Source: Duganella lactea (GTDB lineage Bacteria; Pseudomonadota; Gammaproteobacteria; Burkholderiales; Burkholderiaceae_D). Taken from it: a DNA stretch of 49,376 nucleotides. The stretch's first letter is position 1. Each line of letters opens with the position of its first letter. Of the stretch, positions 1 to 9,800 are shown piece after piece. Under the pieces are notes generated by a model. That model did not search any database, was not told where the DNA came from, and was given only the letters and a program-made list of their open reading frames with translations. The translations under genes and the position numbers were made by a program. Location: the NCBI RefSeq assembly GCF_009857505.1, contig NZ_WWCP01000042.1:1-49376 (forward strand), read 5' to 3'.

Positions 1-2
1 CG

Positions 3-80
3 CTGCTGGCTGGCGTGCTGTTTAAAGATGGACTTCCGGCGCAGGACAATCCGCCGGAACAACAGAAACTCGCCGCCTGA
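3..80 (+). CDS. C-terminal end of an unidentified gene (5' partial)
   Basis: An open frame enters from the left edge and ends at TGA 78-80, encoding 25 residues ending in ...PPEQQKLAA. The amino-acid mix is plausible for a protein tail, but there is no motif and too little sequence to name a family. It could equally be a chance open frame. From 81 to 280 I see no other convincing gene. Confidence 0.3.
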   Translation: MLAGVLFKDGLPAQDNPPEQQKLAA

Positions 81-280
81 TGGCCCTACGCTTCAGGATT
101 GGCATACACCAGATTTGACATTAGCTCTGCGTCTTGCGCGGTGTTCTTTGTCGCATGCGCAGCATCTGGTAGCAGCCAAGATTGGTTGCATGCGGATCCG
201 CATGCGGGGGCAGAGACTTCTCCATATCGAAGCATGCCGGTAGTGGCCTATTGCGACGACTCCAGATATCGGCCCGCAAG

Positions 281-1003
281 ATGATCCCCGGACCATTTTG
301 GCGCCGCATGCTCGCCTTCTTTTGCATCATCGCGGGTGGCCTTTTCTTGCTCGCGGTCGCAGACTGGCTTGCGCCTGATCCATCGCAAGCCAACTTAGCG
401 CAAGCGATCGCGGTCGGCCTGTTCCTGTTTCTTTTCTACGCCTGTGCGCCGTCGTATGCGCGGTTCATCGGCGCGAACGTTATCGTAGATCAGGAAATGC
501 TGACGCGGTTGAACTCAGCCCGATGCGACCGCATCCGCGCGAACTTGCTGCTGTACGACGATGATGTCAAAAACGCGAATGCGGTCGGCCTTGTTCCTGG
601 CTACGCTACAATCTACATTACGCGCAGTTTTCTTCAACACTTGAGCGATGTTGGATTGCGAGGCATTCTGGCGCATGAAAGCACCCATGTGCGCGAGTTT
701 CATCTATTGGTCATTGCGATCTACGCCAGTGTGTTTGCGTCGCTCGCCCAGTTGACTGGCGACGTCTATTTCTTTGTTAGTGGCGTGCTGGGTTTCCTGG
801 CTTTGCGGCGCCAGCTAGAGTTCCGGGCGGATGCCGGTGGCGCGCGCATGGCGGGTAAGACAGCCATGATCGAGGCGTTAGTGGAATTGGCGGTGATCTG
901 CCCCTCGTATCGCTTTGAGCGTTGGGTGGTCTTCCTGACGCCGTACCCGACTTTGTCGATGCGCCTACAGGCGCTGCGCACGGGAAAAAAGCCGTTCGTC
1001 TGA
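281..1003 (+). CDS. M48-family membrane metallopeptidase
   Basis: A 240-residue integral membrane zinc peptidase of the HtpX/M48 type. The N-terminus has two hydrophobic segments (about residues 10-30 and 40-62). The zinc motif HExxH is visible as HESTH at about residues 129-133, and the likely third ligand lies in EFRAD about 55 residues later. A hydrophobic pair lies between them. I chose ATG 281 because the open frame upstream only offers a TTG start and encodes residues with no membrane or peptidase character; the ribosome site before 281 is weak. M48 peptidases cleave membrane or periplasmic proteins. This one is short and lacks extra domains. A BlaI-type repressor lies nearby on the other strand, but the pair is not arranged like a blaR-blaI operon, so a link is only a guess. 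Confidence 0.75.
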   Translation: MIPGPFWRRMLAFFCIIAGGLFLLAVADWLAPDPSQANLAQAIAVGLFLFLFYACAPSYARFIGANVIVDQEMLTRLNSARCDRIRANLLLYDDDVKNANAVGLVPGYATIYITRSFLQHLSDVGLRGILAHESTHVREFHLLVIAIYASVFASLAQLTGDVYFFVSGVLGFLALRRQLEFRADAGGARMAGKTAMIEALVELAVICPSYRFERWVVFLTPYPTLSMRLQALRTGKKPFV

Positions 1004-1091
1004 ACGTTGCTGAACCATCGCTCCGATTCGGGGGCGATTCCGGGTACTCTTGCGGGCAAAAGGCATTCCCCCAATTCGGCAGACACTTCAC

Positions 1092-1312
1092 TTAGGCGCA
1101 TTTAAATGTTTGGGCTTCGAATTGTATCGGGCTGGCGTAGCCCAGTGTTGAGTGTCCGCGTTTCGGGTTATAGAATTTTTGAATGTAACCGAATACGTCG
1201 GCGAGCAAGGCGTCGCGAGTCCGGTTGTGCTTCCTGACTTCAATGTCGAGAAAAAGCTCTCCATCGCGGCGTTGTCCCAACAATTTCCTCTGCTGTTCAT
1301 GCTGCACAACAT
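1092..1312 (-). pseudogene. IS3-family transposase (OrfB) C-terminal remnant, frameshifted
   Basis: Read on the minus strand, one frame gives SRGNCWDNAAMESFFSTLK, the conserved end of the IS3 rve integrase domain (it includes the last catalytic Glu). After a frameshift near 1240 the next frame continues with FYNPKRGHSTLGYASPIQFE and a stop. Both are hallmark IS3-family OrfB sequences in the correct order. The N-terminal part, OrfA and the terminal repeats are not visible. This is therefore a dead fragment marking past insertion at the edge of the cluster. Confidence 0.85.
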
Positions 1313-1492
1313 GTCGTGGCCTCAAGCAGCTTCTGGAAATGCTCGCTGATGTACTGATAAAACTTGATCGGAGAGATGCGGCATTTCCTTGCGCCGTTCC
1401 CGTTGAAATACCTCCACCAACAAGCGCGCCGTTGACCAACTGCAATATCATGACTGACTGCATCAACTAGCCGATCGCCTGGCAATCCCCCT

Positions 1493-1873
1493 TCAGTTGG
1501 CGTGTTCTCGAACTAGCCTTTGGATTTCTTCCCGTTCCTGTTCTGAGGTGCCCGACCGAACGAGTGTCATTAACATCGCGGATGCTGAGCCAGAAAAGGC
1601 ACTTTGAATAAGCTGACGCATAAGAGAAGTCTGTACGATTTCCTGCGCCTGTGCTGGTGAATAAAGATGGAAGCGGTGGGTCTCATCGCGGACCAGCAAG
1701 TCCTTCGTGTGCATGATCTGCATGAGACGAAGTATGGCACCGTGAGACAGGTCGGGCCTTTCTTTTGACATCAATTGGTGTACCTGTTGGACGGTAGCTG
1801 GGCTGATAGGCCACAACACTTGAAGTAAGTCCAACTCGCGGGGAGTGGGGGGCGAAGGGAGGGGGGATTTCAT
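1493..1873 (-). CDS. BlaI/MecI/CopY-family transcriptional repressor
   Basis: A 126-residue protein with the winged-helix layout of BlaI/MecI/CopY (Penicillinase_R) repressors. The first helix motif reads ELDLLQVLW, followed by TVQQVHQLM and a recognition helix and wing near residues 40-65. The C-terminal half is helical and suited to dimerisation, ending in EREEIQRLVREH. Family members bind inverted repeats as dimers and are inactivated when a membrane M56 sensor peptidase cleaves them. No M56 partner is visible here; downstream there is only IS3 debris and a convergent M48 peptidase. The normal operon partner is therefore missing or lies elsewhere. It probably does not control the NRPS cluster, because an IS element separates them. 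Confidence 0.82.
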   Translation of the reverse strand: MKSPLPSPPTPRELDLLQVLWPISPATVQQVHQLMSKERPDLSHGAILRLMQIMHTKDLLVRDETHRFHLYSPAQAQEIVQTSLMRQLIQSAFSGSASAMLMTLVRSGTSEQEREEIQRLVREHAN

Positions 1874-1982
1874 GGAAGATTCGGTTGCCTGATTAGCTAG
1901 AGCATACTACAGCTGCAAGCCGCCTTCAGCACATGTCTTTTGGGGAAAGACTGTGGCTGGGCTGTCCATAAAGAATACTTAA

Positions 1983-3215
1983 GGGCACCTCGAAAAACCT
2001 CCCCAGTTCTGGCATGATGTTGGCGAACCGTTTCTTACTGATTCCCATGATCAAACACAGCCTGTTTGCCGACCAAGAACGCGAAGCGAAGCTTAACGAG
2101 CTTGGCGACACGTTGCGGCTGCTGGAACAGCATGTTGACTTCGCGGCGTTGGCCGCATCGGTCGATCATGCTGCGCCACGCCCCAGCCGCGAGCGTGGCG
2201 GTCGCCCGCCGTTCCCCACCGAACTGATGGTCAGGGTGCTGCTGATTCAGCAGCTGTTTAACCTGAGCGATGAGCAGATGGAATTCCAGCTGCTCGACCG
2301 TTTGAGCTTCCAGCGCTTTGTCGGGCTACGACACAGCAGCCAGATTCCGGACCGCACCACGATCTGGACGTTCAAAGAACGTCTGATTGAAGCCGGTGCC
2401 AGCGAGACCGTATTTCAAGCGGTCAATCGCCAATTGTCCCGGCACGGCTACATGGCCCGCGGCGGTCAGATGATCGATGCCAGTATCGTGCAAACGCCAA
2501 AGCAGTCGATCAAGAAAGAAGAAAAAGACATCGTCGCCGCGAAAGCCATGCCGGCCGACTGGTCGCCGACGAAGCGTCGCCAGAAGGATATAGAGGCACG
2601 CTGGACCAAGAAGCACAACAAGTCCTATTTCGGTTACAAACTGTCGGCCTGTGCCGACAAGCGTTACAAGCTCATTCGCAAGATCAAGATCAGCACCGCC
2701 AGCGAGCACGACACATTGCACTTTGAAGCGGTGATCGACACATCCAATACTAGCCGCGACATCTACGCCGACAAGGGCTACGTCAACAGCGAGCGGGAGG
2801 CGCGCCTGAAAAGCCAGGGCTGGCGCATGCATGTTCAGCGCAAAGGCAACAAGGACAAACCACTGTCCGAAGCACAGGAGCGGCGCAACCGCCGCATCGC
2901 CTCGCCACGCGCCCGCGTCGAGCATGTGTTCGCAGGACTAGCACAACTGGGCGGCAAAACCTTGCGCTCAATCGGCCTTGCGCGCGCCACGCTACATCTG
3001 AACTGGAAAGCAGCGACCTACAACTTGCGCCGCTTTGCCTACTTGAAGGAGGCTGGGATCGTGGCGTTCTGACGCCCGAGGTCCGTCTGGACTGCCCAAA
3101 ACGGCAGATTCGGATGGTAAAAGAAACATCAAAACGACAAGGTTGGCGGCTTCAGCGCTGCCTGGCGCGCTATATTTTTTGTGGCGGCCGGAATCATCGG
3201 TTATTCGAGGTGCCC
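1983..3215 (+). mobile_element. IS5-family insertion sequence, apparently complete
   Basis: The ends carry matching inverted repeats: GGGCACCTCGAA starts at 1983 and TTCGAGGTGCCC ends at 3215, with one mismatch just inside followed by further matching bases. Outside each end sits TTAA (1979-1982 and 3216-3219), consistent with a short target duplication, although TTAA is palindromic so the exact border is ambiguous by a few bases. The 1,233-bp element carries one full-length transposase. It sits between the BlaI-type gene and the TonB receptor gene, just upstream of the receptor's start region, so it may affect that gene's promoter. Confidence 0.88.
2014..3072 (+). CDS. IS5-family transposase
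   Basis: A 352-residue DDE transposase. An N-terminal DUF772-like helical region (GGRPPFPTELMVRVLLIQQL, about residues 66-85) is followed by the catalytic core. The three acidic residues appear in context: Asp in GGQMIDASIV, Asp in IYADKGY and Glu in RARVEHVFAG. The C-terminus LHLNWKAATYNLRRF is typical of IS5 transposases. Translation may begin at ATG 2014 or at ATG 2047 (MIKHSLFAD), where family similarity appears to begin. The frame is intact, so the element may still be mobile. Confidence 0.92.
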   Translation: MMLANRFLLIPMIKHSLFADQEREAKLNELGDTLRLLEQHVDFAALAASVDHAAPRPSRERGGRPPFPTELMVRVLLIQQLFNLSDEQMEFQLLDRLSFQRFVGLRHSSQIPDRTTIWTFKERLIEAGASETVFQAVNRQLSRHGYMARGGQMIDASIVQTPKQSIKKEEKDIVAAKAMPADWSPTKRRQKDIEARWTKKHNKSYFGYKLSACADKRYKLIRKIKISTASEHDTLHFEAVIDTSNTSRDIYADKGYVNSEREARLKSQGWRMHVQRKGNKDKPLSEAQERRNRRIASPRARVEHVFAGLAQLGGKTLRSIGLARATLHLNWKAATYNLRRFAYLKEAGIVAF

Positions 3216-3331
3216 TTAAGTTCGTACAAGTGCTATGTGCGGACAGGATATTGCACGGATGAATTATTTTTCTTGCAAAGATACTTAAATTGAAATAGGA
3301 TGCAAATTCTTATTTTTTTCTTATTGATTAA

Positions 3332-5464
3332 ATGCGTCCTGCTTACGTTACTTCGGCCTTGCTCGTATCATGTGCTGCATATGCGCAGCAACCTACTTCC
3401 GATAGCCCAGTCCCCCCTTCAGTAGAGATTAAGGCGGACACTAATCTCCAGCGAAAGAATGAGACTGCAAGTAAGATCGTCATCGGGCGAGACGATATTT
3501 TAAAGTTCGGAGACCAATCCGTCGTCGACGTGATGAAGCGAGTCCCCGGCGTGACAGTTATTGATGCCACGGTTCGTTTGCGTGGGCTGGGTAATGGGTA
3601 TACGCAGATTTTAGTTAATGGCGATAAGCCTCCGGCTGGCTTCTCGCTTGATTCCTTGTCGCCCGATTCGGTAGAGAAAATTGAAGTGATGCCCGCAACT
3701 AGCGCTGAGTATAGCGCGCAGGCTATAGCGGGAACCATTAATATTGAACTGAAGAAGAGCGCAATTAAACGTTCGCAGGAGCTTAAGCTAAACGCCGGAG
3801 GCGTACCTGGTACTAGAGAACAAGGAGTGACCTTTTCACGCTCGGATAAGCTGGACAGATTTTCATATACTGTTGGCGGCACCTTGAACCATAGCGATGC
3901 TGAGTTACCCTCTAGCGGTATCGATACTGTCCGCGATAATAATGGTGTACTAAACCAGCTGCGAGAGTCTAATCAAAATAAGCACAACGAATTTACCGGT
4001 TTAAATTTGAATAGCCGCCTCAATTGGGCATTGGAGGGGGGGGACACCTTCGCGTGGCAAACCTTCCTTAATAGTAATCGTTCGCACGGCAATAGTGTAG
4101 AGGATACTGCTACGTTACTCGGTCCGGTTTACCCTTTTCCCATTTTGAATCTGTGGTTTGTAGGAAATTATTTCAGCTTGCGCAGCGACGCGACTTGGAA
4201 CGTAAAGTTTGAGAGCGGAAATAAGCTGAATCTCAAGGTGGCAGGGTATGTGTCGCGTTTCGATCGCGGAATGCATCGCCTGGGAAGTGAGGAAAATTCT
4301 AAACTGGTGCTGGATCGTCAATTCAATAGTAATGTTTCGGATAAGGGAGGAAGTTCAAAAGGGAAATATTCCATTCCGTACCTGAAGGATCATGCTCTTT
4401 CGTTCGGATGGGATGCGGGCTATAGCAGATATTCCCAGCACGATATCCAGAATGACGTGACTTTTGATGGCAGCCTGCCGTTGAGTTTCAATAATCTGTT
4501 TGATGCATCTATCACTCGGCTGGCCGGTTATGGGCAGGACGAATGGGATATCAGCTCGCGCTGGTCTTTATATCTCGGCCTGCGCTGGGAGGGAATTCGA
4601 ACCCGCACCAGTGGCCAAGGTTATGAGCCAACCAGTTCAAGCTACAGTGTGGTCAGCCCGGTAGCTCAGTCCTTGTGGAAGGTGCCCGACACTAAAGGCG
4701 ACCAAGTACGTGTCGCATTGACTCGAACGTATAAGGCGCCTGAATTATCGCGCTTGGTGCAGGGGCATTTTTATACGGCGTATAATACCTCTACGTCGCC
4801 AGACTTTATCGGCAACCCGCACTTGCGTCCTGAACTGGCTACCGGAATTGATGTTGCTTATGAGCGCTACTGGGCCGAAGGTGCGCTGTTATCGCTGAGT
4901 GCCAACTCACGTGAGATTCACGACCTGACACAAAACAACATCGTTTTCGATGGTAGCCGATGGGTTTCCTCCCCAATTAATAACGGCGCCGCGCATGTAC
5001 GCGGAATCGGAGTTGAATCCAAATTTCCACTTAGAACCATATGGCTCGAAGGGCCAGCCGTGAACGTACGTGCCGAAGTTTATCGCAATTGGTCGCGCGT
5101 CGATAGCGTTCCCGGGCCGAACAATCGGCTGGATCGACAGCCACAAGTGTCCGCCGTACTTGGGGTCGATTATCAAGAGGGCGCGTATAGCGGTGGCGCA
5201 AGTTTCTCGTTTGCATCCCGAGGCTGGGCGAGGACTTCGCCAACTGAGTCCCAGTACAATACAGTGCAGCGTGATCTGGAAGCCTATTTTGTCTACAAGA
5301 TGAATGCTAAAGACCAATTACGCTTCACGATACGGAATGCGTTGAAAACGGGGAGTACCTCGGTGTCGCGCTACCAAGATATGGCATCTAATCTGGACAG
5401 TGCATCGAGCACGACCAGTCCTGGCTATTTGGGCTGGCGTCTTCAGTACGAGCACAAGTTCTGA
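3332..5464 (+). CDS. TonB-dependent outer-membrane receptor
   Basis: A 710-residue protein with a short hydrophobic signal peptide (cleavage probably after CAAYA, about residue 18). A plug domain follows, with segments such as VVDVMKRVPGVTV, then GLGNGYTQILVNGDKPP and SVEKIEVMPATSAEYSAQAIAGTINI. The rest is a 22-strand barrel ending in an aromatic residue (LQYEHKF), as outer-membrane insertion requires. No N-terminal FecA-type signalling extension is seen. Receptors of this class import iron chelates, cobalamin or other scarce ligands. Its place at the head of an NRPS cluster suggests uptake of the cluster's product, but the ligand is unknown. Third codon positions are more AT-rich than in the NRPS genes. 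ATG 3332 has no clear ribosome site. An 11-bp hairpin terminator follows. Confidence 0.9.
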   Translation: MRPAYVTSALLVSCAAYAQQPTSDSPVPPSVEIKADTNLQRKNETASKIVIGRDDILKFGDQSVVDVMKRVPGVTVIDATVRLRGLGNGYTQILVNGDKPPAGFSLDSLSPDSVEKIEVMPATSAEYSAQAIAGTINIELKKSAIKRSQELKLNAGGVPGTREQGVTFSRSDKLDRFSYTVGGTLNHSDAELPSSGIDTVRDNNGVLNQLRESNQNKHNEFTGLNLNSRLNWALEGGDTFAWQTFLNSNRSHGNSVEDTATLLGPVYPFPILNLWFVGNYFSLRSDATWNVKFESGNKLNLKVAGYVSRFDRGMHRLGSEENSKLVLDRQFNSNVSDKGGSSKGKYSIPYLKDHALSFGWDAGYSRYSQHDIQNDVTFDGSLPLSFNNLFDASITRLAGYGQDEWDISSRWSLYLGLRWEGIRTRTSGQGYEPTSSSYSVVSPVAQSLWKVPDTKGDQVRVALTRTYKAPELSRLVQGHFYTAYNTSTSPDFIGNPHLRPELATGIDVAYERYWAEGALLSLSANSREIHDLTQNNIVFDGSRWVSSPINNGAAHVRGIGVESKFPLRTIWLEGPAVNVRAEVYRNWSRVDSVPGPNNRLDRQPQVSAVLGVDYQEGAYSGGASFSFASRGWARTSPTESQYNTVQRDLEAYFVYKMNAKDQLRFTIRNALKTGSTSVSRYQDMASNLDSASSTTSPGYLGWRLQYEHKF

Positions 5465-5481
5465 GGAACTCAATCTTGCTC

Positions 5482-5511
5482 ACTTGCGCTGCTTCAGGCA
5501 GCGCAAGTTTT
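5482..5511 (+). terminator. Rho-independent terminator of the TonB receptor gene
   Basis: A perfect 11-bp stem (ACTTGCGCTGC, 5482-5492, pairing with 5498-5508) with a 5-nt loop is followed by a short T run. It lies 18 bp after the receptor stop codon. The T run is on the + side only, so it mainly serves the receptor; the convergent oxygenase gene ends 8 bp beyond it. Confidence 0.8.
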
Positions 5512-5518
5512 GGGGAGG

Positions 5519-6475
5519 TTATTGCGTGTGAAGATTCCCCATCATGACCAATACTGCACGCTCTCCAATAAATGGCTGTCTTCCGTGGGCCACTTGCATA
5601 TTGTCCACCATTAATATGTCGCCGCGTTGCCATTCAAAGACAGACTGAGCTTGAACATACGTAGAACGTATGTGCGTCAATTCCTCTTCGTTCAGTTCCG
5701 ACCCATCTCCGAAATAAGCATTCCGCGGCAGTTCATTGGGTGGAAATATCTTTAGCATGGCGGCGCGGGTTGCTGCTTCAAGCGCGGATACATGGAATAA
5801 ATGGGCTTGATTGAACCATAATAATTCCTGGCTAAATGGGTGTCGGGCCATCGCTGGACGCCGCTGGCGGGTTTGCAAATTTTCACCTTTCCAAGCATAT
5901 TCAATCTGATTTTCTCTGCAGTAGGCCTCAACTTCAGCCTTGATCTGACTTTGAAAAACGGTCTGCCAATTCAAGTCGATACCTGACCCATAATTACGTA
6001 CATATAATACTTCTTTCTTTTCAAAAGTTTCTTTGATGCTCGTATCCAGCGTGCGAGTAACCTGCGCAATGTCGGCAATTGGTGTTGCGCCGCCTTCGGC
6101 TGCAGGTTGCTTGCAATAAAAAAATAACTGCATGGGCCAGTCGGCCTGGTAGGAATTTTCGCAATGGAGGGGGATCGAGTACTGTCGAGGAAACTCTGTG
6201 GCGGTATATAATTTTTCGCCAATACTAGTTCTTGGGGTTGAGCGATAGACATATTCAAGCGGCCTAGCGATCGCTTGTACAAACTGCGCGAATGTTTCGT
6301 GGTCTTGCGATTTGAAGTTTCGGAACAGAATGGCTTTATTTTTTCTTAATGCGGCGCTGATCGCAGGCTGATTGCTGCGAGCCCACTCCACGAGATCAAT
6401 TTCGCGATGAGGTTTAAGAACAGCATAAAAGTCCGAGGTTGGGCAAAGCGGTGTCAAGGTAGCATCTTCAAACAT
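5519..6475 (-). CDS. Fe(II)/2-oxoglutarate-dependent oxygenase (TauD/SyrP-like)
   Basis: A 318-residue member of the TauD/TfdA clan, closest in style to NRPS-cluster hydroxylases (SyrP/AsnO type). The iron-binding motif is HxE and not HxD: HCE at about residues 104-106. The distal His lies in QVAHGRQPF and the oxoglutarate-binding Arg in GERAVLVMM. I start at ATG 6475, which has a strong TTAGGAG site 5 nt upstream; a longer frame from GTG 6592 would run through the intergenic palindrome and add an unrelated hydrophobic leader. Such enzymes usually hydroxylate the beta-carbon of an amino acid, free or carrier-bound. The Asn and Glu-like modules of NRPS4 are possible substrates, by inference only. 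It is transcribed away from the NRPS block. A second homologue lies at 25.6 kb. Confidence 0.85.
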   Translation of the reverse strand: MFEDATLTPLCPTSDFYAVLKPHREIDLVEWARSNQPAISAALRKNKAILFRNFKSQDHETFAQFVQAIARPLEYVYRSTPRTSIGEKLYTATEFPRQYSIPLHCENSYQADWPMQLFFYCKQPAAEGGATPIADIAQVTRTLDTSIKETFEKKEVLYVRNYGSGIDLNWQTVFQSQIKAEVEAYCRENQIEYAWKGENLQTRQRRPAMARHPFSQELLWFNQAHLFHVSALEAATRAAMLKIFPPNELPRNAYFGDGSELNEEELTHIRSTYVQAQSVFEWQRGDILMVDNMQVAHGRQPFIGERAVLVMMGNLHTQ

Positions 6476-6854
6476 GAATTCTCCTAAAAACTGGTGTTGC
6501 AGAAGATAATACAGTGAAATGAAGAGCAGCATTGATAAAAATATAAAATGTTTTTTTTGGCATTTTCCGACAAAAATTTTGATTTTTGTCACTTCCGTAG
6601 TTGGAAATTACGATATGAATAATTTTGTTACTTCAAATGATTAATTTTTAAGCAATTTGCATGGAAATCGCGATATCGGAACATTCGTCGCTGTTGACTT
6701 CAAATTAATGGCCGTGTAACCTGCGGTTTCTTTATATTACTTGCTACTGATTTTATTAATTTTAAGTTGTTTTATTATTAACTATCGATGACTTTATTCT
6801 ACGAAAGATAGAATATGAGGCGGCTTGGCGATATTTTGTTGTCGGAGAACATGC
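6476..6854. promoter_or_regulatory. Divergent AT-rich control region
   Basis: This 380-bp non-coding stretch separates the minus-strand oxygenase from NRPS1. It is much more AT-rich than its surroundings and must hold the promoters for both directions. Many partial promoter-like hexamers occur, for example TTGACT at 6694-6699 and TATATT at 6733-6738, but none forms a convincing pair with correct spacing. The clearest element is the palindrome at 6569-6590. I see no good match to a Fur box. Confidence 0.6.
6569..6590. promoter_or_regulatory. Perfect palindrome, candidate operator
   Basis: GACAAAAAT (6569-6577) and ATTTTTGTC (6582-6590) are perfect 9-bp arms around a 4-bp spacer. The site is centred about 105 bp upstream of the oxygenase start and about 275 bp upstream of NRPS1. 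Its size suits a dimeric regulator, but no regulator gene is in the cluster to assign to it. It lacks the GC-rich stem and directional T run expected of a terminator. Confidence 0.4.
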
Positions 6855-9800
6855 GTGCACTTGTTTGATTTGACGTACAGCCAGAGTGATATTTACTTCG
6901 ATCAGATCGCTCGGCCTGAAAGCCCCTTATATAATGTCGGTGGATATATTCAAATTGGTAGTGTCGATCGGCAGCGCATTGCTGCGGCGCATGCCCGCTT
7001 AGTGGCGGAGCATGATGCTTTCGGTATTCGCGTGCGAGAGATTGGCGGCGAGGTTCGGCAATATCTGAGCAGTGAAAACTATAGTGGGTTGCCACTGATT
7101 GACTTTTCCAGCGAAACAGAACCAGCGCGGAGTGCGGATAGTTGGCTTGCCTCGCTGTTTGAGACGCCACTTCCGGTGCTCGAGAGCGAGTTGTTCCGCG
7201 CTTATCTCTTGGTGCTGGGGCCTAACGAGCACCGCTATGTTGGCCTGGCCCATCATCTCGCAATGGATGGTTGGGGGTTTGCCAACTGGGCTCAGAAATT
7301 GTCTGAGTATTACCAAGGGCTGCCATCGACATTTGAGGCGCGGCATGGCGCGGAGTGGGAGGCGGTCGTTCGTCAGGATACGGAGTATGTCGCCAGCACG
7401 CGGGCAGGTGCGGATAGTGCCTATTGGCAGCAAGCCTTGGCACAATTGCCAGAGCCGCTATTGCTTCAGCTTCCTCTTGGGGAGCGGGACGGCGGTGTCC
7501 CGGAACGCAGCCAGCGTTTGAGCTTTGTGCCTTCTCCCCAGCAATTGTCTAATCTGGATCAAGTTGCCGCTCGGATTGGCATCGGCCGGGCCAGCGTATT
7601 GCAAGCACTGTGGTGCCAATACCTTTACGGCGCCACTGGCCGTGACCGCTTTGTGATCGGTCTGCCGCTGCATAACCGTACGACGCAAACAAAGAAGCGC
7701 ATGCTGGGTGTTTTTGCAGCCATCAGCCCTTTGTTGGTCGAGCTTGACGCTGCGATGCCTTTTGCAGAGTTTGCGCTGTCGCTCGCCGAGCAACAGCGCA
7801 AGAGCTTGCGTCATCAGCGCTACCCAATCGGGCGTGTGCTGCGCGAACTGAGGGTTCAGGATGGTCGCAAGGGTTTGTATCAAGTAGTCTTCAATTACTT
7901 GCGTGTCGAAAATCGATTGGATTTCGATGGCGCTCCAGCTCAGTTGGTCTATCTGAGTCACCATCATGAACCAACGCCGTTGACATTGACTATTTGGGAG
8001 CAAGGCGTGGCGGCGGAGTTGGAGGTACAGCTCGACTTCAATCTCGCCTACTTTACCGCGGCACAAGTCGCTGGCATCCAACGTCGCCTGAGCCAGATGC
8101 TGAGCGACTTGCCCGACTATCCAACTCGCCGCATGGGCGATATCTGTGTCTTGTCATCTGCGGAGCTGGCGGATCTTTCCTACTCGCCAGACCCCTATGC
8201 CCACCAAGTGGAAGAGCGTGGCGCCATGCATGTACTGTTCGAGAGCATGGCTGCGCAGCAACCGGATGCCGTGGCGGCCGAATGCGCGGGTCGGCAGCTA
8301 AGCTATGGAGAATTGAATCAACGTGCGGATAAGTTGGCAATGTGCTTACTTGCGCGCGGACTTCAGCCTGAAAGTGCGGTTGGTATCTGTGTCGAGCGAA
8401 GCTTTGACATGCTCGTTGGAGTGTTGGCGATTTGGAAGGCGGGGTGCGCCTATGTTCCTCTCGATCCCAATTACCCCGCGGCTCGCTTGAACTTTATGCT
8501 CGAGGACAGCGGTGCGCAGCTGGTACTGATCCAGCGGCATGCTCGGCCTCCGTTGCCTGCGGAGAAATTGCTGTGCCTGGACGATGAGTCAATGCCGGAG
8601 CTCTCCGTGGCCGCGATGCGGCCCGAACCGTCCGCTGGCCGGTTGGCATATGTAATCTATACATCAGGATCCACAGGGACGCCGAAGGGCGTCTGCATTA
8701 CGCATGCCAATACCTTGGCCTTGCTGCGGTGGGCAGAGCAGACCTATACACCTGCTGAGCTGCGCGCGGTGTTGGCTAGTACCTCACTTAATTTCGACCT
8801 CTCGGTCTTCGAGCTGTTTGTGCCGCTCTGCCTCGGTTATAAGTGCGTCTTGGTACCCGACGCCTTATGGCTGTTAGAACATCCGTTGGATATCAGCCTT
8901 ATTAATACTGTGCCCTCAGCAATGAAGCATTTGCTGGGGCGCGGAGCGGTGCCGGCTTCCGTTCAAGTGATCAATCTGGCGGGGGAGCCGCTGAGCCGAG
9001 AGCTACTCAACGGCCTGTTGCGTCAGCGAGTCTGCCGGCGGGTGTTTAACCTGTACGGCCCCACAGAGGATACGACTTATTCGACTGCTGCTGAATTCCG
9101 GAGCGAAATCGGCGAACTGCCTCATATCGGCCAGGCGTTGCCAGGGTCTCGCCTTTATGTGCTCTCACCTGCTGGCCGCCTTCTGCCCCCCGGATCGATA
9201 GGTGAGCTTTATATCGGCGGCGCCGGCGTAGCGCGAGGATACCTGAACCGCCCTGAACTGACGCAGGCACGCTTTGTGCCAGATCCGTTCAGCCCGGAGT
9301 CTGGCCGTTGCATGTACCGTACCGGTGATCTGGTGCGCTGGCGGACAGACGGTAATCTCGCCTTTGAGGGGCGAATTGACGACCAGGTCAAGATACGCGG
9401 CTTCCGCGTCGAACTGGGCGAGGTGGCGGCGCAACTGGCCTGTCAGCCGGAGGTGCAGGATGCGGTGCTGGTGGCGCGCGGAGAAGCGGATAACAAACAA
9501 CTAGTAGCCTATATCGTACCGCAGCTTGCTAACAATCAGGATTTGGATGAGCGTGCACTGATCGCGCATTTGCGTGCGCGCCTGCAAACCGTGCTGGCGG
9601 ATTACATGCTGCCGAGCGCTATCGTGCTCATGGAGGCGTTCCCATTGACGTTAAGTGGGAAGATTGACAAGCGCGCGTTGCCGGCCCCTGTCTCTGCAAA
9701 AACGGCGCAGGCGGTTGAGCCCCGTAACCTGACGGAGCGGCAATTGCTGTTGCTCTGGCAAGAGTTGCTAGGTGCAGGAACGCTCGGTGTAGATGACGAC

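Noticed and set aside
3241..3331. Fur box or strong promoter before the TonB receptor
   Set aside because: GATACT and similar fragments match the Fur consensus only partly. The best promoter pair (TTGCAA 3273-3278, TAGGAT 3296-3301) has four of six matches in each half, too weak to annotate.
6476..6592. Longer oxygenase start at GTG 6592
   Set aside because: It would add a hydrophobic leader not found in this cytoplasmic family, and it would place the intergenic palindrome inside the gene. ATG 6475 has a strong ribosome site.
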